From assembly GCF_013523125.1 (NCBI RefSeq), contig NZ_JAAMQJ010000020.1:1-64000 (forward strand): a DNA stretch of 64,000 nt, given 5' to 3'. The position numbers and the translations under genes were made by a program. Every line of letters begins with the position of its first letter. Position 1 is the stretch's first letter. Positions 8,604 to 15,267 of this stretch are shown piece by piece. The DNA is from Pseudomonas entomophila. GTDB lineage: Bacteria; Pseudomonadota; Gammaproteobacteria; Pseudomonadales; Pseudomonadaceae. Below the pieces are notes generated by a model, which saw only the letters and a list, made by a program, of their open reading frames with translations, ran no database searches and was not told the origin of the DNA.

Positions 8604-9560
8604 TCAGCGACCGAAACTGTCCCGATACACCGAAGGCGCCACACCGATCCCTTTTCGAAACGCCACTCTGAAGCTTTCGACCGAGGCGAATCCGCAGCGC
8701 TCGGCGATGCGCTCCAGGTTGAGCGGGCTGCTCTCGAGCAGCGCACGGGCCTGTGCCAGGCGTGCGTGCTGCAGCCAGCGCTTGGGCGTCATGCCGGTCG
8801 CTTCGTTGAAACGGCGCAGCAACGTGCGCTCGCTCATCAGGGCCTTGGCCGCCAGTTGGCGCAGGGTCAGTGGTTCGTGCAGGCGCTCGCGTGCCCAATC
8901 CAGCAGCGCCGCCAGGTCATGCCGTGGCATTCGGGCCACCGGCGCGGGAATGAACTGCGCCTGCCCACCGGCGCGCAGCGGCGCCATGACCAGGCGGCAG
9001 GCCACGGTGTTGGCGATCTGGGCACCGAAATCACGCTCGATCAGGTGCAGGCAGGCGTCGATGCCGGCCGCGCTGCCGGCCGAGGTGATGACCTGGCCGT
9101 CGTCCACGTAGAGCACGGCGGGGTCCACGGCAATGGCGGGGAAGCGTGCCGCCAGTTCCTCGCAGTAACGCCAGTGCGTGGTCGCGCGCTGGCCGTCGAG
9201 TAGCCCGGCAGCGGCCAGCACGAAGGCGCCGGAGCAGATGGACAGTAATCGGGCACCGCGTGCATGGGCGCGGCACAGGGCATCCAGCAGGGCCTGGGGT
9301 GGGCGCTCGGCACGGTTTCGCCACCCGGGGACGATGACGATCTGTGCCTCGTCCAGCGCCTCGAGGCCTGCATCCGTGGTGACGGTGAAACCGCCCATGG
9401 CACGCATCGGCCCAGGGTCGATTGCGACCACGCAATGCCGGTACCAAGCAACGTCGAACTCGGGCCGGGGCAGGGCGAAGAGTTCGATGGCGATGCCGAA
9501 TTCGAAGGTACACAGGCCATCGTAGGCCAGGATGGCGACCAAGCCGGGCGTGTCGTGCAT
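8604..9560 (-). CDS. ftrA: FtrA-type transcriptional regulator (DJ-1/PfpI plus AraC domains)
   Basis: A 318-residue regulator with an N-terminal DJ-1/PfpI-like domain (CSGAF elbow, Cys109; ATTHWRYCEELAARFP) and a C-terminal AraC DNA-binding domain with two helix-turn-helices (LTLRQLAAKALMSERTLLRRF and LERIAERCGFASVESFRVAF regions). This matches the FtrA/GlxA group. The ATG at 9560 is preferred over a GTG at 9575; neither has a strong ribosome site. It diverges from a rhodanese gene, a pairing also known for FtrA, and a perfect inverted repeat lies between them, so it probably controls that gene and itself. Confidence 0.88.
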   Translation of the reverse strand: MHDTPGLVAILAYDGLCTFEFGIAIELFALPRPEFDVAWYRHCVVAIDPGPMRAMGGFTVTTDAGLEALDEAQIVIVPGWRNRAERPPQALLDALCRAHARGARLLSICSGAFVLAAAGLLDGQRATTHWRYCEELAARFPAIAVDPAVLYVDDGQVITSAGSAAGIDACLHLIERDFGAQIANTVACRLVMAPLRAGGQAQFIPAPVARMPRHDLAALLDWARERLHEPLTLRQLAAKALMSERTLLRRFNEATGMTPKRWLQHARLAQARALLESSPLNLERIAERCGFASVESFRVAFRKGIGVAPSVYRDSFGR

Positions 9561-9592
9561 TTGGCGGGAAATCACCGGTGACTGTCGAGTTC

Positions 9593-9629
9593 GCCACTGT
9601 AGCGCACTCGACGGTCCGCCTACAGTGGC
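9593..9629. promoter_or_regulatory. Inverted repeat between ftrA and rhodanese gene
   Basis: GCCACTGTAG (9593-9602) is repeated exactly in inverse as CTACAGTGGC (9620-9629), separated by 17 bases, in the 98-bp gap between the divergent ftrA and rhodanese genes. It may be the operator of the AraC-type regulator, or a hairpin in the rhodanese leader. The symmetry is seen; the function is inference. Confidence 0.55.
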
Positions 9630-9658
9630 CCGACCCTCATCTTGCCAGGAGCGATGCC

Positions 9659-10096
9659 ATGTCCAGCCTGATCACACACACGCCGCCAGCCTCCGCTGAC
9701 GAGGCGTTCGCGCACTTCAGCGAACGCCTGCGCTTCGAGACCGATTGTTCGGACGTGTACCACAGCCAGCAGGCCGGTCAGGTCGACTTCGTGCTGCTCG
9801 ATGTGCGCAACGCCGAGGCCTTTGCCGCCGGACACATTCCCGGCGCGCTGAACCTGCCGACCCGGACCCTGACGGTCGAGCGCCTGGCGGCATTTCCTGC
9901 CGGGACCGTGTTCGTCGTCTACTGCGCAGGGCCGCACTGCAATGGCGCCCACCGCGCCGCCGCACGCCTGGCCCAGCTCGGCCACGGAGTGAAGGAGATG
10001 CTTGGCGGCATCACGGGCTGGTGCGATGAAGGCTTCAGCCTGTCGACCGGACAGGCTGTGCCGCACGCGCCGACACCAGCGTCCTGCGCGTGCTGA
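9659..10096 (+). CDS. Rhodanese-like sulfurtransferase, single domain
   Basis: A 145-residue single rhodanese domain that would move sulfane sulfur to a thiophilic acceptor in the cytoplasm. Seen: the LLDVRNAEAFAAGHIPGALNLP strand-helix signature (47-66) and an enlarged active-site loop CAGPHCNGAHRA (89-100), in which Cys94 is the likely catalytic cysteine. The C-terminus ends Cys-Ala-Cys, an unusual pair that might bind metal. The ATG has ccaggag 7 bases upstream. It is divergent from ftrA and next to the sulfur block. Confidence 0.88.
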   Translation: MSSLITHTPPASADEAFAHFSERLRFETDCSDVYHSQQAGQVDFVLLDVRNAEAFAAGHIPGALNLPTRTLTVERLAAFPAGTVFVVYCAGPHCNGAHRAAARLAQLGHGVKEMLGGITGWCDEGFSLSTGQAVPHAPTPASCAC

Positions 10097-10111
10097 ACCT
10101 GAGGCCGCCTG

Positions 10112-11695
10112 TCACAACACCGTGAACCCATGAGTGCCATCGCGTTCCAGCTGGGCGACCAGGCCGAACTCCCAGTCCAGGTAGCCCTGCATCGCGTCGC
10201 GTGGATTGTCGGTCCCCTCGTAGGGGCGCCGGTAGCGGTCGCTGCGCGCCACCGCAAGGTAGCTTTCACCGCTCTGCACCGGGTGGCCTGCCGCAATCCA
10301 GGCAGCGGTGCCGCCGGTGAGGACGTGGACCGGTGTACGGGTCAGCGCCTGCAGGTCACAGGCGGCGAAGCGGGCCAGCAGGCTGCTGCCGCAGGTCAGC
10401 ACGTAGCGTTCGGCCTGGGGCAGACGCTCCAGGGCCTCGCCCAGCTGGGCACGGATCACCCAGTAGGCGCCGGGGATATGGCGCTTGACGTAGTGGGCGC
10501 TGGTGGTGAAGTCCAGCACCACGGTGCCGGCCTCATGCTGCCAGCGGGCCAGTTGCTCGACGTCGATGCCATGGACCTCGGGCAGCGCAGGCAGGGGTGA
10601 CTGCCAGTCGCCCTGCGCGCTGAAGTCCGCCGGGGTCAGGCCGTCGAGCACGGCGACCTGCCAGCCCATCTGCGCGAGCCATGAGGCGGTCATGTTGGCA
10701 CGCACGCCGTCATCGTCCAGCAACACCAGACGCGCTCCACGCACGCTGGCGACGTGGTCGGTTTCCTGCACCAGCTGCCCGCCCGGTGTCGAGCGGCTGC
10801 CAGGCAAGTGGCCGGCGCTGTATTCCTCGGGGGTGCGGACATCGAACAGGTAAGTGGTACGGCCCGCTTCGGCCTGCCAGCGCGTCAGCCCGGCGCGGTC
10901 CAGGCGCAGGACACCGGCACGGTCGGCCACCGCACGGGCCTGCTGCGACGCCTGGGTGCGGGTGTGCGGGGTGACGTCGGCGAAGCGACGGTCCTGCCCA
11001 TGGGCCAGTGCCTGGCCTGCCAGGGTCCAGCCGATGGTGCCGTTGCGCAGGGCCGCCACCGGGTTGGGAATGCCTGCGTTGACCAACGATTGGGCGCCGA
11101 TGATGCTACGGGTGCGCCCGGCGCAGTTGACGATCACCTGGGTCGTCGGATTCGGTGCCAGTTCGGCCACGCGCAGCACCAGTTCGGCACCCGGCACGCT
11201 GATGCCGCCTGGGATGCTCATGGTCTGGTATTCGTCGAAGCGGCGGGCATCGAGCACCACCACGTCGGCCTTGTCGTCGAGCAGGGCCTGGACCTGTTCG
11301 GCCGCCAGGGACGGCGTATGGCGCACGCTTTCCACCAGCTCGCCGAAGGCTTTGCTCGGCACGTTGACGTCGCGGAACAGTTCGCCACCGGCGGCACGCC
11401 AGCCGTCCAGCCCGCCCTCGAGCACGGCGACATCGCTGTACCCCAGGGCGTGCAGGCGTTGCGTGGCGACGGTCGCGAGCCCCTCGCCGTCGTCGTAGAC
11501 GGTGATGGCCGTGTCCCGCCGAGGGATGCGGGCATACGCCTCCAGATCCAGTCTCGACAACGGCAGGTTGGCGGCGAACAGGGGATGCGCCTGGGCGAAC
11601 GGGTCTTCTTCACGCACGTCGATCAAGGCCAGTTCTTCCTGGGCCAGCAAGGCGCGGCGGATGTCGTGGTACTGCCGGGTAAGGGGAGCGGTCAT
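10112..11695 (-). CDS. Four-domain rhodanese-related sulfurtransferase
   Basis: A 527-residue protein made of four rhodanese domains (roughly 1-105, 125-235, 265-375, 385-500). Active-site loops alternate: domain 1 reads VYDDGEG and domain 3 LLDDDGVRAN, with Asp at the Cys position and so presumably inactive. Domain 2 (NCAGRTRS) and domain 4 (TCGSSLLA) keep a Cys, with domain 2 looking best. Its ATG overlaps the stop of the thiol dioxygenase gene by 4 bases (ATGA), so the two are coupled. The same gene pair exists in P. aeruginosa (PA2602/PA2603, from memory). It probably handles sulfite or sulfane sulfur from 3-mercaptopropionate oxidation. Confidence 0.88.
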   Translation of the reverse strand: MTAPLTRQYHDIRRALLAQEELALIDVREEDPFAQAHPLFAANLPLSRLDLEAYARIPRRDTAITVYDDGEGLATVATQRLHALGYSDVAVLEGGLDGWRAAGGELFRDVNVPSKAFGELVESVRHTPSLAAEQVQALLDDKADVVVLDARRFDEYQTMSIPGGISVPGAELVLRVAELAPNPTTQVIVNCAGRTRSIIGAQSLVNAGIPNPVAALRNGTIGWTLAGQALAHGQDRRFADVTPHTRTQASQQARAVADRAGVLRLDRAGLTRWQAEAGRTTYLFDVRTPEEYSAGHLPGSRSTPGGQLVQETDHVASVRGARLVLLDDDGVRANMTASWLAQMGWQVAVLDGLTPADFSAQGDWQSPLPALPEVHGIDVEQLARWQHEAGTVVLDFTTSAHYVKRHIPGAYWVIRAQLGEALERLPQAERYVLTCGSSLLARFAACDLQALTRTPVHVLTGGTAAWIAAGHPVQSGESYLAVARSDRYRRPYEGTDNPRDAMQGYLDWEFGLVAQLERDGTHGFTVL

Positions 11696-12300
11696 GGGGC
11701 GAGGTTCTCGTTGGACAGGTCCCAGAGGTTGGGAAGGTGGGCGTTGGAGTAGCCGGAGATGAACGGTCTTTGACTGCCGTCGATGGCGTACACCGCACGC
11801 CGGACCGCGCCGATGTTGCCGCCGTAGACGTGGATGCTGATCGACACCTGGTCGGTGAAGGCATTGCTCACCTGATGGAGGTCGCCGATGCGCGGCGAGA
11901 CCGCTTCGACCTGGCCGGGCAGCAGTCGTACCGCCGCGCCGTCGGGCACCAGTGCGCCCCGTTCATCACGCATGAAACCCTGCGACAGCTCCGCGCCGCG
12001 CAGCATGCCGATCAGCCCCCAGACCTGATGATCATGGATCGGCGTGCGCTGCCCGGGACCCCAGACGAAGCTCACCACCGAGAAACGCTGGCGCGAGTCG
12101 CAGTGCAGCAGGTACTGCCGGTAGCGCTCTGGATCGGGCAGGGCAAGGTCCTCGGGTAGCCAGTCATCATGGCCGACCAGGTTCGCCAGCAGGGCCTGGC
12201 CGCGGTCGAGCAGAACGGCTTCGTCGGGCTGCTCGTCGAGCAGGGTGGCCAGGTGATCGATGAAATGGCGCAAGCGCTGCAAGCGTGGAGGGTGGGTCAT
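11692..12300 (-). CDS. 3-mercaptopropionate dioxygenase (thiol dioxygenase, cupin)
   Basis: A 202-residue non-haem iron cupin of the bacterial thiol dioxygenase group that oxidises 3-mercaptopropionate (and poorly cysteine) to the sulfinate with O2. Seen: iron ligands in TPIHDHQVWG (His89, His91) and GDLHQVSN (His142), and the Ser155-His157-Tyr159 triad in SISIHVYG that marks this group; length matches the P. aeruginosa enzyme. The ATG at 12300 is chosen since the longer frame to 12396 runs into the AT-rich control region. It is first in an operon with the four-domain rhodanese. Confidence 0.92.
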   Translation of the reverse strand: MTHPPRLQRLRHFIDHLATLLDEQPDEAVLLDRGQALLANLVGHDDWLPEDLALPDPERYRQYLLHCDSRQRFSVVSFVWGPGQRTPIHDHQVWGLIGMLRGAELSQGFMRDERGALVPDGAAVRLLPGQVEAVSPRIGDLHQVSNAFTDQVSISIHVYGGNIGAVRRAVYAIDGSQRPFISGYSNAHLPNLWDLSNENLAP

Positions 12301-12365
12301 GGGGCGACTCGGCGTTCGAATGTGCCTGAACCGTAGCAAACTTCTTTCTATTCTATAAATGCAAA

Positions 12366-12380
12366 ATAGCGCTAAGCTAA
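12366..12380. promoter_or_regulatory. Putative operator, TTAG-N7-CTAA type (copy 1)
   Basis: ATAG-cgctaag-CTAA, 7 of 8 conserved positions of the dyad that recurs at 12421, 27044 and 28142. It lies 66-80 bases upstream of the dioxygenase ATG, in the divergent AT-rich region. Probable LysR-type binding site; inference. Confidence 0.5.
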
Positions 12381-12420
12381 TATGATTTTTACGCATTTAA
12401 GGAGAGGGCTGAAAAACGCA

Positions 12421-12435
12421 TTAGCTTATGCTCAA
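12421..12435. promoter_or_regulatory. Putative operator, TTAG-N7-CTAA type (copy 2)
   Basis: TTAG-cttatgc-TCAA, again 7 of 8 conserved positions with the same spacing, on the side of the binding-protein gene at 12574. In addition, TAAGCTAAT (12373-12381) and ATTAGCTTA (12420-12428) are exact inverse copies, linking copies 1 and 2 in a larger dyad. Confidence 0.5.
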
Positions 12436-12573
12436 TGTGCATTTCACAGCCTCCCTTCAGGGCTTTAAATTATTAAAAGATCCTTGATGATTCTTTATCG
12501 CTATATGAACCCTCGATGAGACCGCACGCGCGGATCGTCCTCATGGCCCCCTGCAGGGCTTCAGGAGACGACC

Positions 12574-13524
12574 GTGCGCTACCTCAAACAGTTGGCCGCC
12601 ACCGTGCTGGCCACCACCTTCAGCCTCGCCGCTGCCGGCCAGACCCTGGTCGTCGGTGATCAAAGCTACAACGCCCGCGCCGTGATGGAAGCGGCGGGGG
12701 TGCTCGATGATGTGCCGTACACCCTGGACTGGAAGCAATTCACCGCAGGTTCTCCCGTGGCCGAAGCGCTCAACGTCGGCAGCCTCGACATCGGCCTGCT
12801 GGGCGATGCGCCTCCATTGTTCCTGGGAGCGCTCGGCGCGCCGATCAAGGTGATCGCGGTGAGTCGCCAGAACCTCGGAGGGGTGGCCATCCTGGTGCGC
12901 AAGGACTCATCGATCCACAGCCTGCAAGACCTGCGCGGCAAGCGTGCGGCGATCTGGAAAGGTTCGTGGAGCCAGCAGCTGTTGTTCAGCGCCCTGGACA
13001 AGGCCGGTGTCCCGCGCGATGCCCTCGAGCTGCGCTACCTCAGCGCACTGGACGCTTCCCATGCCTTGGACGGTGGCTCGGTGGACGTGATCGCCATTTG
13101 GGAGCCCTACGTCACCCAACAGGAACGCCAGGGCGCCCGTGTACTGGCGACCGCCGAGGGCGTGATCCCGGCGCAGAGCTTCGTGGTGGCCAACCAGAAG
13201 GCCGTCGAGCAGAAACGCGCGCAGATCAGTGACTTTCTCCAGCGGCTGAAGAAGGCCCGCGACTGGACCCTGAGCGACCCAGCCCACACCGAGGCCTATG
13301 CCGATGCCTGGGCCAAGCGCACCCGTGCCGACCGCGACATCGCCCGCGCCTGGTTCGCCCGTGCGCGCACCGACCTGGCGCCGCTGACGCCTCAGGTGAT
13401 CGTCGATGCGCAGAAGACCGTGGACTTCTTCGCCGGGCTCGGGCTGATCAAGGCCTACCCGGCAAAGACCCTGTTCGACACCTCCTTCGGCACGGCCCTC
13501 GGCCAAACCGACCGCCAACCCTGA
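12574..13524 (+). CDS. Aliphatic sulfonate-type ABC substrate-binding protein (SsuA-like)
   Basis: A 316-residue SsuA/NrtA-type periplasmic binding protein with a signal peptide (about 1-22, ending AAAGQ). Seen: LVVGDQSYNARAVMEAAG at the mature start, AEALNVGSLDIGLLGDAPP, and SVDVIAIWEPYVTQQER, typical of sulfonate binders. The start is GTG with caggag 7 bases upstream. It precedes an FMNH2-dependent monooxygenase by 31 bases, so uptake and desulfurisation are likely coupled. No ssuB/ssuC genes adjoin it. Confidence 0.88.
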   Translation: MRYLKQLAATVLATTFSLAAAGQTLVVGDQSYNARAVMEAAGVLDDVPYTLDWKQFTAGSPVAEALNVGSLDIGLLGDAPPLFLGALGAPIKVIAVSRQNLGGVAILVRKDSSIHSLQDLRGKRAAIWKGSWSQQLLFSALDKAGVPRDALELRYLSALDASHALDGGSVDVIAIWEPYVTQQERQGARVLATAEGVIPAQSFVVANQKAVEQKRAQISDFLQRLKKARDWTLSDPAHTEAYADAWAKRTRADRDIARAWFARARTDLAPLTPQVIVDAQKTVDFFAGLGLIKAYPAKTLFDTSFGTALGQTDRQP

Positions 13525-13555
13525 GCCCACGACCTCGACGTCAAGGAGACCTTTG

Positions 13556-14884
13556 ATGCGCACACGACAGATCAAACTCGGCGCCCTGACCATGGGCTGC
13601 GGCGGCCCCGGCCGGCACAACCTGTGGCTCGACCCCGCGCTGCCGGCCGACGCCAGCGTCAACATCGACTGGTACATCGACATCGCCCAGCAGGCCGAGC
13701 GGGCGCTGTTCGACCTGATGTTCATCGTCGACAGCCAGTTCATCACGCCGGGCTCGCCGTCGCATTACCTCAACCGCCTGGAGCCGCTGACCCTGCTCTC
13801 GGCCCTGGTCGTCAGCACTCGGCGCCTGGGCCTGGTCGGGACCCTCACCACCTCCTACAACGCACCGTTCAACGTCGCGCGCCGGCTGGCCTCGCTGGAC
13901 CTGATCAGCAAGGGCCGCGCCGGCTGGAGCGTGGTCACCAGTGGCGACGCCGGTACCGCCGGCAACTACGGGCTGGACGAGCACTACGACTACGACACCC
14001 GTTACGCCCGTGCCGAGGAACACGTGAAGGTGGTGCAGGCGCTGTGGCACTCCTACGAGGACGACGCCTTCCCGCGCGACCGGGCCAGTGGCCGCTTCCT
14101 CGACCCGACCAAGCTCCACGCGTTGCACCACAAGGGCGAGCACTTCTCGGTGACCGGCCCGTTGAACATCCAGCGCTCGCCCCAGGGGCAGCCGGTGATC
14201 TTCCAGGCGGGTGATTCCGAGCAGGGCCGCGACCTCGGTGCGGCCACGGCCGACGTGGTGTTCACCCATGCGGCAAGCCTCGAACAGGGGCAGGCGTTCT
14301 ACCGCGACATCAAGGGGCGTGCCGCGCGGCTGGGGCGCGACCCGGAGCAGTTGCTGGTGTTGCCGGGGGCGGAGATCTACGTCGGTGACGACGATGACCA
14401 GGCACGGGAGATCGAGCGCCACTACCATCAGGCCGACCACAGTTTCGAGCTGGCGTTGAAGGAGTTCGGGCGCAATTTCGGCTGGCATGATTTCAGCCAG
14501 TACGACCTGGATGCGCCGTTTCCGCAAGAAAGCCTCGAATCGGCACGCAGCAGCTTCTTCACCAATGCCAAGCGCATTGCCGACCAGGCCCGGGACAAGG
14601 GTTTCAGCCTGCGCCAGGCCGTCGAATTCGGGCGTCAGTTGCGACCCGGGGCGTTCGTCGGATCGGCTGACACCGTGGCGGCCAAGATGGCCGAGTGGTT
14701 CGAAGCGAGGGCCCTGGACGGGTTCAACATCTACATCGGTCACCCGGAGCAGTTCCGCCGCTTCACCGAGCAGGTGGTGCCGTTGCTGCAAGAGCGCGGG
14801 CTGTACCGTACGGCCTATGAAGGCACGACCTTGCGCGAAAGCCTGGGGTTGGCGATTCCGACGTTCCAGCGTGCTACCGTCTAA
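13556..14884 (+). CDS. FMNH2-dependent monooxygenase, NtaA/SnaA/DszA family
   Basis: A 442-residue luciferase-like flavin monooxygenase of the NtaA/SnaA/DszA subgroup, which oxygenates substrates with FMNH2 supplied by a separate reductase. Seen: KLGALTMGCGGPGRHNLW at the start, PSHYLNRLEPLTLLSALV, GTLTTSYNAPFNVARRLASLDLIS and the FQAGDSEQGRDLGA segment. The ATG has aagga 8 bases upstream. It is paired with the SsuA-like protein before it. Likely role is C-S bond cleavage of an organosulfur compound; substrate unknown. No flavin reductase gene is present in the window. Confidence 0.88.
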   Translation: MRTRQIKLGALTMGCGGPGRHNLWLDPALPADASVNIDWYIDIAQQAERALFDLMFIVDSQFITPGSPSHYLNRLEPLTLLSALVVSTRRLGLVGTLTTSYNAPFNVARRLASLDLISKGRAGWSVVTSGDAGTAGNYGLDEHYDYDTRYARAEEHVKVVQALWHSYEDDAFPRDRASGRFLDPTKLHALHHKGEHFSVTGPLNIQRSPQGQPVIFQAGDSEQGRDLGAATADVVFTHAASLEQGQAFYRDIKGRAARLGRDPEQLLVLPGAEIYVGDDDDQAREIERHYHQADHSFELALKEFGRNFGWHDFSQYDLDAPFPQESLESARSSFFTNAKRIADQARDKGFSLRQAVEFGRQLRPGAFVGSADTVAAKMAEWFEARALDGFNIYIGHPEQFRRFTEQVVPLLQERGLYRTAYEGTTLRESLGLAIPTFQRATV

Positions 14885-15267
14885 ATTGTTTTGCAGGTCT
14901 GGCAGGCCGGCGCAACCTGTCGTAGGCGCGATTGCCCGCGATGCACGCGGTGCCGGATCGGACGCCATCGCGGGCAAGCCCGCTCCCACAGACTGCTTGC
15001 GCAGCCATGCATACACCGGCAGGCTGCAGAGATCTGAGTGTGGGAGCTGGCTTGCCAGCGATAGGGCCCTGTCAGGCGCCGTCTGCATCGCGGGCAAGCC
15101 TCCCACAGACTGCTTGCGCAGCCATGCATACACCGACAGGCTGCAGAGATCTGAGTGTGGGAGCTGGCTTGCCAGCGATAGGGCCCTGTCAGGCGCCGTC
15201 TGCATCGCGGGCAAGCCTACCTATCAGCCCATGAGACCGCCTCCTTCAGCCCAGTGACTCACACCGT
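14885..15267. other. Convergent intergenic region filled with REP repeats
   Basis: This gap between the monooxygenase and the TonB receptor is occupied by REP-type sequence and a 117-bp tandem duplication (14984-15217). No coding sequence is credible; frames here are translations of the repeats. Confidence 0.6.
14984..15217. repeat. 117-bp tandem duplication containing REP elements
   Basis: The block beginning tcccacagactgcttgcgca at 14984 recurs at 15101, a period of 117 bases, with almost no differences (one visible change, caccggcagg versus caccgacagg). Each unit holds a REP core (gggagctggcttgccagcga and its inverse gcatcgcgggcaagcc). The near identity suggests a recent duplication. Confidence 0.85.

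Noticed and set aside
13541..15214. 557-codon minus-strand frame containing repeated segments
   Set aside because: It covers the monooxygenase gene in antisense and its repeated peptides come from the 117-bp tandem REP duplication.
14984..15217. CRISPR array
   Set aside because: Only two long identical units with no variable spacers between short repeats; it is a tandem duplication of REP sequence.
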